NCBI GenBank assembly: GCA_003724325.1
Contig: RHFD01000030.1
Location: 1 to 33,733 of the forward strand
DNA: 33,733 nt
From: Nitrosopumilus sp. D6
GTDB taxonomy: Archaea; Thermoproteota; Nitrososphaeria; Nitrososphaerales; Nitrosopumilaceae
Direction: 5' to 3'
The translations under genes and the position numbers were made by a program. Positions 1 through 7,170 of this stretch are shown here, piece by piece (position 1 is the stretch's first letter; each line of letters begins with the position of its first letter). Below the pieces are notes generated by a model. That model did not search any database and had not been told where the DNA came from. It worked only from the letters and a program-made list of their open reading frames with translations.

Positions 1-92
1 CTAGCGCTGCCACCTTTTTGGTGCCCTCCTCAAAGAGTCTCTTTGTCTCGTCTGAAGAGTCGGCTATCTGGGGGCGGATCTTTTCTTGGAGG
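1..92. repeat. Direct repeat copy 1 (at least 92 bp)
   Basis: Positions 1-92 match 481-572 with one difference (position 11 c versus 491 t), 480 bp apart. The copy touches the window edge and may extend further left. The difference is synonymous (Val) in the minus-strand repeat protein. Confidence 0.93.
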
Positions 93-480
93 CGCTCTGC
101 AATCTTTAGGAATATCTGGGGGCCGTGGTCTGGCATTTCGTTCCGGCCCGTCCCCGTAGGATTGCCGCCAGTCGCTCTGACTGCGTTCTTGACCTCTTGG
201 AGGGTCTCAAAGGCGGCGCCCGGCTGGCCGTCTGCGATCTGCTGCGACGCCCTTGCAAGCAGTCTGTCTATCTGTGTAAAGTCTGCATCAGGGTTGAGTT
301 CCTTGGCCTTTGCCACGAACTTTTGAATCTTTTCAAGAAATACAGTGGGATCCTTTGTACCAAGACTCCATACATCCCGTATGCCTTCCCATTTTTCGCC
401 GGATATCTCTTTGAATATCATCATCGCGGCCTGAAAGTTCTCCTTTGCCGCCTCTGCATCACCATCTGAGATGGCCTGCT

Positions 481-572
481 CTAGCGCTGCTACCTTTTTG
501 GTGCCCTCCTCAAAGAGTCTCTTTGTCTCGTCTGAAGAGTCGGCTATCTGGGGGCGGATCTTTTCTTGGAGG
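481..572. repeat. Direct repeat copy 2
   Basis: This is the second copy of the 92-bp repeat. Identity ends abruptly at 572, at the point where the reading frame of the signal peptide and that of the repeat body part company. The 480-bp period is exactly 160 codons. Confidence 0.93.
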
Positions 573-640
573 TTCGGCATGCGCCCCTCCGATCATGGTA
601 CCTGTGGCAAGTACTAGCAGACATGCCATGACGGGTATAT

Positions 641-1594
641 TCATGATGAATCCTCCCGGAGTCTTACCAGATTCTGCTGATCCTTTTTGGTTATCTCTAT
701 TGCGCCCTGCCTCTCCAGCCGCTTTACTGCGCGCCACATTGTGGTCCTGGGAAGCAAAAACCTCTTTCTCAGCTCGCTTTCGAGCGCCTGCCCGCCGTTC
801 TCAGATAGGAATATGAGAATCTTTTTGTCATCTTCGCGCATCTCTGGCTCCTCTATGACAGTCTCTTCGGGCACACCTGTCTCTGCAACTGCACGTAGAG
901 CCCTCTTTCTTACCAGCACTGCAATCCCGGCAGCAGATACAGCAAGCGCCACTCCAAGTGTAATCAGGGACAGGTTGTCATTGTCTGGTGCAGGCTCTAT
1001 TACGGGGGTTGTAGCTCCAAAGATATAGTTGATCTCAGAGAGTCCCGCGCCCAGCTGCAGCATTATCTGATCGTTGCGGAGATCCATATTTGATGGGGCC
1101 GCAGTCATCCCGACTATGATCGAGTTTGGTGGCATCAGCAGCGAATATGGACTGTGTGAGTCAAGTGCAAATGTCCAGATTCTCCCCTCCTTTGAGACAA
1201 GATCATGAATGTCATACTCGACTGTTACAGAAGAAGAGCCAAACGTGGAGACTGCCGCCTCGCTGCCGTCCAGCTCACTTGAAAGCAAAAGGTCATTCTC
1301 GCCTAGCGCGATGAGGTTGTCTATGGAGGAGCCAAACAGGTCCACCTTGAGATCCGGTTCGAGCGGATCTACATCGAGCTGGTTTGTAACATGTGCAGAG
1401 CCGTCTGAATACAAGATGAGATCAAGGGTTCGAGTGGTGCCCAGTGAGGACTGTATGGGAACTGTAAGCGCCACTACAATCATGCCGGTAATTACAAGCG
1501 GGACTCTGACCATCGTTTCGATGGTATCATCAGTCCTTACAAAAAGCATTCCATCGGGGGTCGGTTCTGCCTTGGTAATAGCGTGTGTGTTCAT
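641..1594 (-). CDS. Membrane-anchored winged-helix regulator-like protein
   Basis: This 317-residue protein has a hydrophobic segment at about residues 31-50, a predicted extracellular sensor-like region at about 50-205, a second membrane segment at about 208-230 (LSLITLGVALAVSAAGIAVL) and a cytoplasmic C-terminal winged helix at about 255-310 (EDDKKILIFLSENGG...RTTMWRAVKRLERQGAIEI). This is the common archaeal layout of a membrane-tethered transcription regulator; ligand and targets are unknown. It starts 3 bp after the TGA of the upstream wHTH gene, and its own stop overlaps the start of the exported repeat protein as ATGA, so the three genes look like one operon. It may sense something outside the cell related to the exported protein, which is inference. 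Confidence 0.8.
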   Translation of the reverse strand: MNTHAITKAEPTPDGMLFVRTDDTIETMVRVPLVITGMIVVALTVPIQSSLGTTRTLDLILYSDGSAHVTNQLDVDPLEPDLKVDLFGSSIDNLIALGENDLLLSSELDGSEAAVSTFGSSSVTVEYDIHDLVSKEGRIWTFALDSHSPYSLLMPPNSIIVGMTAAPSNMDLRNDQIMLQLGAGLSEINYIFGATTPVIEPAPDNDNLSLITLGVALAVSAAGIAVLVRKRALRAVAETGVPEETVIEEPEMREDDKKILIFLSENGGQALESELRKRFLLPRTTMWRAVKRLERQGAIEITKKDQQNLVRLREDSS

Positions 1595-1597
1595 ATC

Positions 1598-1933
1598 TCA
1601 ATACCTCAGATTCATGCTGTCGACTAGTCCCTGGAACCTCTTGAACTCTTGGAAGAATGCAAGCCCCTTTTCAGTTATCTGGTAGATCTTGTTTCTGTTT
1701 GTCTGAATCGCCCTCATCAGGCCGGCATCTACGAGCTTGCTGCATTTGTCTATCACGGCATAGTGTGATAGATTGGCCTTGCGTGATATGGCAGATATGA
1801 TGATTCCCTCGCGACCGCCGTCTGCAGTCACGTCTAAAATGTCTCCCAATATGCCCATCTCGGATCGGTACTGTTGTTTTGACAACGCATGATATACGTC
1901 CATGTAGTTTAAGAGGAATGTTTTGAAACCCAT
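1598..1933 (-). CDS. Small winged-helix (ArnR1-like) DNA-binding protein
   Basis: This 111-residue protein has a winged-helix fold: MGILGDILDVTADGG, then a helix-turn-helix (IIISAISRKANLSHYAVIDKCSKLVDAGL) and a wing (NKIYQITEKGLAFFQEF). The pattern is typical of the many single-domain archaeal wHTH proteins of the ArnR1/PadR-like type that are abundant in Thaumarchaeota. The true start is uncertain; M11 (1903) and M26 are alternatives, and the conserved part begins near M26. It is the first gene of a tight three-gene minus-strand operon with a membrane-anchored wHTH protein and an exported repeat protein, and it probably regulates that operon or a linked target. Confidence 0.8.
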   Translation of the reverse strand: MGFKTFLLNYMDVYHALSKQQYRSEMGILGDILDVTADGGREGIIISAISRKANLSHYAVIDKCSKLVDAGLMRAIQTNRNKIYQITEKGLAFFQEFKRFQGLVDSMNLRY

Positions 1934-2160
1934 AGCGGAACACGGGATGAAACGGCATTTTTGTACCCTCCTTTGGACGGGTTGATAGGTAATCCAAAAC
2001 CTGTAATTGACTTGCTGTCTGGATCACCCATATTTACCAGAGCCGACGCCTGACAGGCATCATTTCTAATCGCCTGTGGCTCCAAAATGTTCGTTTTGAG
2101 CGTCTTTTGTTAGCCTGCACTAATTTTCATATCACAGTGGTGCCTGTACCATAAAAAAAA

Positions 2161-2170
2161 TATTTAAAAG
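2161..2170 (+). promoter_or_regulatory. TATA box for the 48-residue exported peptide
   Basis: The box TATTTAAAAG is centred about 26 nt before ATG 2192. This is the spacing expected for an archaeal leaderless transcript. An A-rich run just upstream resembles a BRE. Confidence 0.7.
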
Positions 2171-2191
2171 CATGTAGACCATACTAATAGT

Positions 2192-2338
2192 ATGAGATTG
2201 CGAAAGTCAGTCATTGTTGTAATAGTAGTGGCTGTCGTTGTAACTGTAGGTGCCAATATAGCATATGGAGCCTATTGTGGCATTCCGGGTATTGATCCTG
2301 CACCGCCACCGACAGCGTATTGGAGTGCCTGTTTTTAG
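2192..2338 (+). CDS. Short exported or membrane-anchored peptide, 48 aa, unknown function
   Basis: The ORF has 48 codons. A basic start (MRLRK) is followed by a strongly hydrophobic stretch (SVIVVIVVAVVVTVGANIA) and a short tail with two cysteines (C29, C47), a proline run (PAPPPT) and aromatic residues. It looks like a signal peptide or signal anchor plus a roughly 22-residue mature part that could form a disulfide. A good TATA box at the leaderless distance supports real expression. There is no homologue I recognise. It sits alone between a minus-strand regulator operon and the AN1 zinc-finger gene. It could be a small secreted or membrane peptide with a structural or signalling role; the reading is based only on composition and promoter. 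Confidence 0.6.
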   Translation: MRLRKSVIVVIVVAVVVTVGANIAYGAYCGIPGIDPAPPPTAYWSACF

Positions 2339-2409
2339 CATAGATTATCCGTATTTAGAGCTCAAATCCCACAGGCACGAGTTCCCAACTTGGGCACCAT
2401 ACTAGCAGA

Positions 2410-2420
2410 TTTATTAAAAG
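2410..2420 (+). promoter_or_regulatory. TATA box for the AN1 zinc-finger gene
   Basis: TTTATTAAAAG is centred about 25 nt before the GTG start at 2440. This supports a leaderless transcript and that GTG as the start. Confidence 0.7.
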
Positions 2421-2439
2421 AAAAGCACAGAGTCAGGGT

Positions 2440-2661
2440 GTGAAACAGGAGACATGCGCCTATTGTGGGGATAAGACAGACATGGCCTTTCAGTGTAATT
2501 ACTGCAAGGATCAGTTCTGTCCCGAACACCGACTGCCTGAGGAACACCGGTGTGTAAAGCTCAGCCAGATCAGGGCAAGCCGGTTCGGTCAGAAAAAGGT
2601 AATCCGGGATGGCGGATCCAACAAGCCGGGCATCTTTAAGAGAATGTTCGGGAGATCCTAG
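2440..2661 (+). CDS. AN1-type zinc-finger protein
   Basis: This 73-residue protein starts at GTG 2440. Residues 6-38 carry a complete AN1 signature: C6-x2-C9, C19-x2-C22, C27-x2-H30, H36-x-C38, which binds two zinc ions in this family. The tail is short and basic (KKVIRDGGSNKPGIFKRMF). Stand-alone AN1 fingers occur across archaea; in eukaryotes they are linked to ubiquitin and stress biology, but the archaeal role is not settled. Protein or nucleic-acid contact is likely. The end overlaps the convergent membrane-protein gene by 4 bp. Confidence 0.9.
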   Translation: MKQETCAYCGDKTDMAFQCNYCKDQFCPEHRLPEEHRCVKLSQIRASRFGQKKVIRDGGSNKPGIFKRMFGRS

Positions 2662-2942
2662 TAGGGGCTCTTCTCTGGCGAAATTTTTGCGCGCTTTCCC
2701 TGGTATACTAGCGCGATTCCGAGCGCAAACAGTACTAGCGCAGTCAGTGGAAAGTTTTGTGGCGCCGGCAGGACAAACCAGTAATAGGCGCCAAATCCAA
2801 ACGAGACTACCGCCTGCGTCCAGAGCTTTATCCATTTGGGGGCCCTAAACAGCCTGCTTGCCAGCTCTACTGCAAAGATCCCCATTACCGGGTAGATTGT
2901 ATAAAACAGAAAGTCTATCACGTCTACTCCCGTATGCGACAT
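2658..2942 (-). CDS. Small membrane protein, three TM segments
   Basis: This 94-residue protein has three hydrophobic segments, at about residues 8-30 (IDFLFYTIYPVMGIFAVELA), 41-58 (WTQAVVSFGFGAYYWFVL) and 63-80 (FPLTALVLFALGIALVY), and a basic cytoplasmic-looking tail (QGKRAKISPEKS). I recognise no family. It converges with the AN1 gene, sharing 4 bp at the 3' ends, and lies 31 bp downstream of the GINS gene on the same strand, so it may be co-transcribed with GINS. Confidence 0.75.
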   Translation of the reverse strand: MSHTGVDVIDFLFYTIYPVMGIFAVELASRLFRAPKWIKLWTQAVVSFGFGAYYWFVLPAPQNFPLTALVLFALGIALVYQGKRAKISPEKSPY

Positions 2943-2973
2943 ACAATAGGTGTGTGACGGGGATAATTTCTAT

Positions 2974-3528
2974 CTAGTCTTCCAGACGCACTCTTGTTGC
3001 GGCGCCTTTTGTAATCAGGGCCTGGGCGTTGTCGTATGGAATCGTGGCAATGTCTTCTGCCTTGAACGGGCCGTATCTCTGCATGTCTGCCCCCATGAGC
3101 TCGTCTGCATCCTGGAGAATCCTGACTGTAACCCTCTTTGTCTTGTGTCCGTGTGCAATCGACTCGAGGAACTTTGACTTGCCGTTTATGGTGGCAGATA
3201 TAATCATCTCTGTTCTCTCCTGCTGCTCTTCTTGCGAGTCGAGTATGAATTTTTCCTCATCAAGCAGGCGCCCTGCCGGTGCATCTAGCAATCTAGTCTT
3301 TTCAAGCCTTGTGCTCAGCAGTAGTGATGTGAGCTGTTCTGCCATGTCTATGAGGGCGGCTTTTATCTTGTTTTCGACGCCATCGTATTCTTGCTTTTTG
3401 AGACCTCCTACAAACTCTGAAAGATCTCGATAAAATGACGGCTCGAGCTCTGTGAGGGCATCGCTTTCTGTCTCCCTTTGCACCCTGAGGTGCAGTGACG
3501 CTATGTCAATTCTGTTTGTCTCAGTCAT
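2974..3528 (-). CDS. GINS complex subunit (Gins51-like)
   Basis: This 184-residue protein has an N-terminal helical A domain (about 25-125) and a small C-terminal B domain with the signature VTVRILQDADELMGADMQ, then YGPFKAEDIATIPYDNAQAL, then GAATRV. The order A-then-B and the YGPF...D...P..NA...L pattern are typical of archaeal Gins51 (Sld5/Psf1-like). GINS joins MCM and GAN/Cdc45 in the CMG helicase and also contacts primase and polymerase. No Gins23 is visible in this window, and some archaea build a homotetramer of Gins51. The gene is divergent from glnA with a 45-bp intergenic region. It lies about 11 kb from the probable origin. Confidence 0.85.
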   Translation of the reverse strand: MTETNRIDIASLHLRVQRETESDALTELEPSFYRDLSEFVGGLKKQEYDGVENKIKAALIDMAEQLTSLLLSTRLEKTRLLDAPAGRLLDEEKFILDSQEEQQERTEMIISATINGKSKFLESIAHGHKTKRVTVRILQDADELMGADMQRYGPFKAEDIATIPYDNAQALITKGAATRVRLED

Positions 3529-3573
3529 CTACCCAATCCTTAAATGATGGGAGTATTTGTGTTTGAAGTGTAA

Positions 3574-5034
3574 TTGCCCTATAAAGTCAGTCATGGAAAG
3601 GCGATCCCGATAACTTATTCGCCCGACGAGGTCTTTTCGAGGATTCAGCACGAAGGTATCAAGTTTATAGATCTGCAGTTTACCGGCCTTACTGGCCACT
3701 TTCATCACACGACCATATCTACTGATACCTTTACCCCCCAGCAGATGCGCGACGGTCTGCCAAAGCTTGACGGCTCGTCAATAGTTGGCTTTACCACTAT
3801 TGATGACTCGGATCTGATCCTCAAGCCGGATCCAAACACGTTTGCAATAATTCCCTGGATGACAGAAAACCGCACTGCCCGGCTCTTGTGTGATATCTAC
3901 TGGGGGGAAGACAGGGGAAGACTCTCAAGGGATCCGAGGGGGATAGCGCAAAAAGCAGAAGAGTACATCAAGACGCAGGGCTTTGACTATAGCACGTGGG
4001 GTCCAGAGGTGGAGTTTTTTGTGTTTGACAAGGTCAACTGGGATGTGCTGACTCCGTACAAGGGGCAGTCGTACTCGATTGAATCAAAAGAGGCTCCATG
4101 GAGCCAGGATGGCAACGGATACCCGATGGGACTGCAGGAGGGATACTATCCGAGCACCCCGTCTGACACACTGACTCCGTACAGAAACGAGTGTGTCAAC
4201 ATACTAAACAGTAATTTTGGAATACTGTGTGATAACCACCACCACGAGGTAGCTACTGCCGGACAGTGCGAGATTGACATAAGGTATGATCATCTCACCA
4301 ATGCGGCAGATGCGGCCCAGTCCTACAAGTATGTAATTAGAAACATTGCAAAAAAATACGGCAAGGTTGCTACCATGATGCCAAAGCCCATAGCAATGGA
4401 CTCGGGGTCGGGGATGCACATCAATGTAAGCTTGTGGAAGGGAAACAAGAACATGTTTTACGAGCCAGCCGACGAGATAGAGCTGAGTCAGACTGCGAGA
4501 TATTTCTGCGGCGGGATAATCAACCACGCAAAGGCGCTCTCGGCAATATGCAATCCCACCACAAACTCGTACCACAGGCTCGTGCCCGGATACGAGGCCC
4601 CCGCATACATTGCGTGGAGTTCGGGGAACCGCTCGGCCATAGTCAGGGTTCCAAAACACCTCAAGGGAAAAGAGTACGCCCACCTCAAGAGGCTCGAATT
4701 CAGGGCTCCTGACCCGTCTTCAAACCCGTATCTTGCCTTTGCCGCAGTTACAGCAGCCGGAATGGACGGTCTCAAGAAAAAGACGGAACCCGGAGAACAG
4801 GTCCGCGACGATATTTTCAAGATGACAAAGTCAGACAGGGCCAAGAGGGGCATCGGCGTCCTGCCAAAGAGTCTAGGCGAGGCGCTCGACGCACTAGAAT
4901 GTGACAGAAAGTTCCTAAACACCATCTATACCAATGACGTGATAGACAAGATCATAGAGCTTGAGAGAAGAGATCAGCGCGAGATATCCATCAGGCCACA
5001 TCCGCACGAGTTTTATCTTTACTTTGATGTCTAA
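3574..5034 (+). CDS. glnA: Glutamine synthetase, type I
   Basis: The 486-residue protein is full length for GS-I. It makes glutamine from glutamate, ammonia and ATP, and is the main ammonium assimilation step in an organism living on ammonia. Visible motifs: IKFIDLQFTGLTGHFHH in the N-terminal beta-grasp; the metal and glutamate region GPEVEFFVFD; GSGMHINVSLW near residue 276 (family consensus GSGMHxHxS, here N for the second H); NPTTNSYHRLVPGYEAP near 326; and EFRAPDPSSNPYLAF near 375. The adenylylation loop sequence NLYDLP of bacterial GS-I-beta is not seen. The only suitable start in frame before the conserved region is TTG 3574. The 3' end overlaps a convergent small membrane-protein gene by 4 bp. 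Confidence 0.95.
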   Translation: MPYKVSHGKAIPITYSPDEVFSRIQHEGIKFIDLQFTGLTGHFHHTTISTDTFTPQQMRDGLPKLDGSSIVGFTTIDDSDLILKPDPNTFAIIPWMTENRTARLLCDIYWGEDRGRLSRDPRGIAQKAEEYIKTQGFDYSTWGPEVEFFVFDKVNWDVLTPYKGQSYSIESKEAPWSQDGNGYPMGLQEGYYPSTPSDTLTPYRNECVNILNSNFGILCDNHHHEVATAGQCEIDIRYDHLTNAADAAQSYKYVIRNIAKKYGKVATMMPKPIAMDSGSGMHINVSLWKGNKNMFYEPADEIELSQTARYFCGGIINHAKALSAICNPTTNSYHRLVPGYEAPAYIAWSSGNRSAIVRVPKHLKGKEYAHLKRLEFRAPDPSSNPYLAFAAVTAAGMDGLKKKTEPGEQVRDDIFKMTKSDRAKRGIGVLPKSLGEALDALECDRKFLNTIYTNDVIDKIIELERRDQREISIRPHPHEFYLYFDV

Positions 5035-5330
5035 AACGACAGGCGCACTCTGTCAGTCAGGATGAATATCTCAAATAATGCAAGCGCCAGTATGCCGAGG
5101 CCTGCGCCCAGAAAGATTCCGCGCCTCTTGGCAGAGGTGGCAGCCTTGTACAGTAGGATTCCTCCAACCAAGCTGAAGAGAAGGGTCAGGATGCCGCCAA
5201 TTACTTTGTCAAGATGTCTGTCATCGTTTAGTATTGGGTAGAATACCGCAGAGAGCAGGGCAAAAAACACCACTATGTAGACGTACTTGAAGCTGGAGAT
5301 GAGGAGTTTTGGTATCATGTCGTTCATCAT
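5031..5330 (-). CDS. Small membrane protein, three TM segments
   Basis: This 99-residue protein has hydrophobic segments at about residues 12-32 (FKYVYIVVFFALLSAVFYPI), 43-62 (VIGGILTLLFSLVGGILLY) and 72-92 (FLGAGLGILALALFEIFIL). No recognised family. Starts at M1, M2 or M5 are all possible. The 3' end overlaps glnA convergently by 4 bp, and it lies 33 bp downstream of the thermosome gene on the same strand. A TATA-like element (minus strand, near 5360) at the end of the thermosome gene could give it its own promoter. Confidence 0.7.
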   Translation of the reverse strand: MMNDMIPKLLISSFKYVYIVVFFALLSAVFYPILNDDRHLDKVIGGILTLLFSLVGGILLYKAATSAKRRGIFLGAGLGILALALFEIFILTDRVRLSF

Positions 5331-5363
5331 GTATCGTAATTGGAATCAGCAAATAAACCTAGT

Positions 5364-7070
5364 CTACATCATGCCGGGCATTCCACCCATTCCAGGTGGC
5401 ATGCCTCCCATACCGCCCATGCCTCCCATTCCAGGTGGCATTCCGCCCTCCTCGCCTCCGCCGGGCGGGCCGCCTGCGGATTTTTGTGTTGCAATCACAT
5501 CATCAATTCTCAGTATCATGCACGCGGCTTCTGTGGATGCAGATACTATCTGTAGTTTTACTGCAAGCGGCTCGATGATGTCGCCGGACTTCATGTTGGA
5601 GATCTTGCCTTTCATCACGTCAATGCCGGTCCATTTTTCGCCCTTTTGCTGCTTTGAGCGCAGCAGTGTGAGTGTGTCAATGGGATCCATTCCGGCATTC
5701 TCTGCAAGCGTGAGTGGAATCGTCTCTAGGGCATCTGCAAACTTTTCGACGGCCAGCTGTTCCCTGCCCTCTAGGGACTTTGCCCAGCCCCTCAGTTTTG
5801 TGGCTGCAAACGTCTCTGGCGCCCCTCCTCCTGCGACGATCTCTGGCTTTAGCATTACATCTCTTACCACCATGAGCGCGTCGTGTACAGAGCGCTCTAC
5901 CTCGTCTACAACCCTCTGCGAGCCGCCACGAAGTAATAGTGTGACGGATTTTGGATGCTTGCAGCCTTCTACAAACACCCACTTGTCCTCTTCAATCTTT
6001 CTCTCCTCCACCATCTCTGCGCTGCCGAGATCTTTCTCAAACAAGTCATCTAGATTTGTAACTATCCTGGCTCCGGTCGCCTTTGCAAGCTTTGTAAGAT
6101 CGCTCTCCTTTATTCTCCGCACCGCAATGATGCCTGCCTTTGCAAGATAGTGCTGGGCCATATCATCAATGCCCTTTTGGCACAAAACCACGGTTGCGCC
6201 AGAGCCGATCACCTTGTCTACCATTGTCTTTAGCATGTTGTTCTCTTCATCAAGGAACGACTTTAGCTGCTGCGGGTTTGAAATGTTAATCTTTGCATCA
6301 GTTTCTGTCTTGCTGATCTCTAGCGCCGTGTTGATGAGTGCAATTTTTGCGTTACTTGCGTGTCGGGGCATGCCGCCGTGCACGATCTCCTTGTCTAGTA
6401 CAATACCCTGAATTATCATCGAGTCTTTTACCGAGCCGCCAGCCTTTTTCTCCACCTTTATGTCATCAATGTCAACATCATGAACATCGCCGATCTTTTC
6501 AGATACGGATATTACGGATTTTACAACAATGTCTGCAAGCTGTGCAGAGTCCTTTCTGACAAGCTTTGTCTGCATGGACGTCTTTGCCACCTTTGTCAGT
6601 ATGACCTTGTCATTTGCTACCACCTTGTCTGCAATACTCTCTAGGAATTGTTTTGCCTTTTTCCCGGCCTTTCTATACCCGTCTACAATGATGGTCGGAT
6701 GAACATCCTGATCAATTAGGAATTCGGCGTGCTCTAGCAGTGCCCCTGCAAGTACTACTGCAGATGTCGTGCCGTCGCCCACCTCGTTGTCGGTGGTCTT
6801 TGATATCTCTACTAGCATCTTTGCGGCCGGGTGCTGTACGTCGATCTCCTTTAGTATCGTGGCCCCATCGTTTGTAATAGTAACATCCCCAAGCGAGTCA
6901 ACTAGCATCTTGTCCATGCCACGCGGGCCTAGACTGGTGTGGATTATCTCTGCAATGATTTTTGCAGCCCCAATGTTGTTTTTTTGTGCGTCACGGCCCT
7001 TGGTCTCCGTGCCACCCTCTTTTAGTAGCACGACTGGCATATTACCCTTGGAGGTTGCCTGCATTCCCAT
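5364..7070 (-). CDS. Thermosome (group II chaperonin) subunit
   Basis: An ATP-driven folding chamber subunit of about 568 residues. Equatorial domain motifs include [27 protein letters not shown] and [15 protein letters not shown] near residue 100; the apical region contains [14 protein letters not shown]; and the second equatorial part has IVAGGGAPE near 415. The C-terminus is a GGM-type repeat tail ([19 protein letters not shown]) that projects into the cavity. An ATG exists at 7082, but the TATA box at 7092-7100 predicts transcription starting near 7071, so ATG 7070 or ATG 7064 is the better leaderless start. The gene is divergent from glyA over a compact intergenic region with back-to-back promoters. 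Only one subunit gene is seen here; others may exist elsewhere. Confidence 0.96.
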   Translation of the reverse strand: MGMQATSKGNMPVVLLKEGGTETKGRDAQKNNIGAAKIIAEIIHTSLGPRGMDKMLVDSLGDVTITNDGATILKEIDVQHPAAKMLVEISKTTDNEVGDGTTSAVVLAGALLEHAEFLIDQDVHPTIIVDGYRKAGKKAKQFLESIADKVVANDKVILTKVAKTSMQTKLVRKDSAQLADIVVKSVISVSEKIGDVHDVDIDDIKVEKKAGGSVKDSMIIQGIVLDKEIVHGGMPRHASNAKIALINTALEISKTETDAKINISNPQQLKSFLDEENNMLKTMVDKVIGSGATVVLCQKGIDDMAQHYLAKAGIIAVRRIKESDLTKLAKATGARIVTNLDDLFEKDLGSAEMVEERKIEEDKWVFVEGCKHPKSVTLLLRGGSQRVVDEVERSVHDALMVVRDVMLKPEIVAGGGAPETFAATKLRGWAKSLEGREQLAVEKFADALETIPLTLAENAGMDPIDTLTLLRSKQQKGEKWTGIDVMKGKISNMKSGDIIEPLAVKLQIVSASTEAACMILRIDDVIATQKSAGGPPGGGEEGGMPPGMGGMGGMGGMPPGMGGMPGMM

Positions 7071-7091
7071 AAGTGCGGACATCCCAAATCC

Positions 7092-7100
7092 CTTTTTATA
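7092..7100 (-). promoter_or_regulatory. TATA box for the thermosome gene
   Basis: On the minus strand this reads TATAAAAAG, a strong consensus box. Its centre is about 26 nt from ATG 7070, but only 14 nt from ATG 7082, which argues for the shorter N-terminus. Confidence 0.75.
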
Positions 7101-7139
7101 CCTTACAGATCACCTGCCTGATCCGGGGAGCGGGCGGTG

Positions 7140-7148
7140 TTTTTAAAT
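7140..7148 (+). promoter_or_regulatory. TATA box for glyA
   Basis: TTTTTAAAT is centred about 27 nt before ATG 7171, consistent with a leaderless glyA transcript. Confidence 0.65.
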
Positions 7149-7170
7149 TGGGAAAATCAGGCTCCAAGAT

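Larger units (their letters stand above)
1..644 (-). pseudogene. Exported helical repeat protein, signal peptide out of frame with body; runs off left edge
   Basis: Reading leftward from ATG 644, the first 23 residues form a clear signal peptide (MNIPVMACLLV... ending GGAHA), but this frame stops at 510. A second frame is open without a stop from ATG 580 to the window edge (over 190 codons) and encodes a charged, helix-rich protein beginning MPNLQEKIRPQIADSSDETK. Removing one base near 572-575 would join them as ...GAHAELQEKIRPQ. The start at 644 is supported because it overlaps the TGA of the upstream gene as ATGA, implying translational coupling. A 31-residue segment recurs 160 residues later (see repeats), so the body is built from repeats. 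It could be a frameshifted pseudogene, a sequencing error, or an intact cytoplasmic protein starting at 580. No function is recognised. Confidence 0.6.

Noticed and set aside
18-469. Plus-strand open frames at 18-326 and 125-469
   Set aside because: They are antisense to the continuous minus-strand repeat-protein frame, have no promoter and no recognisable protein features.
1909-2031. 40-codon minus-strand ORF (MGDPDSKSITGFGLPINPSKGG...) ahead of the wHTH operon
   Set aside because: It looks protein-like in part but overlaps the start of the wHTH gene and lacks a well-placed TATA box; not supported enough to call.
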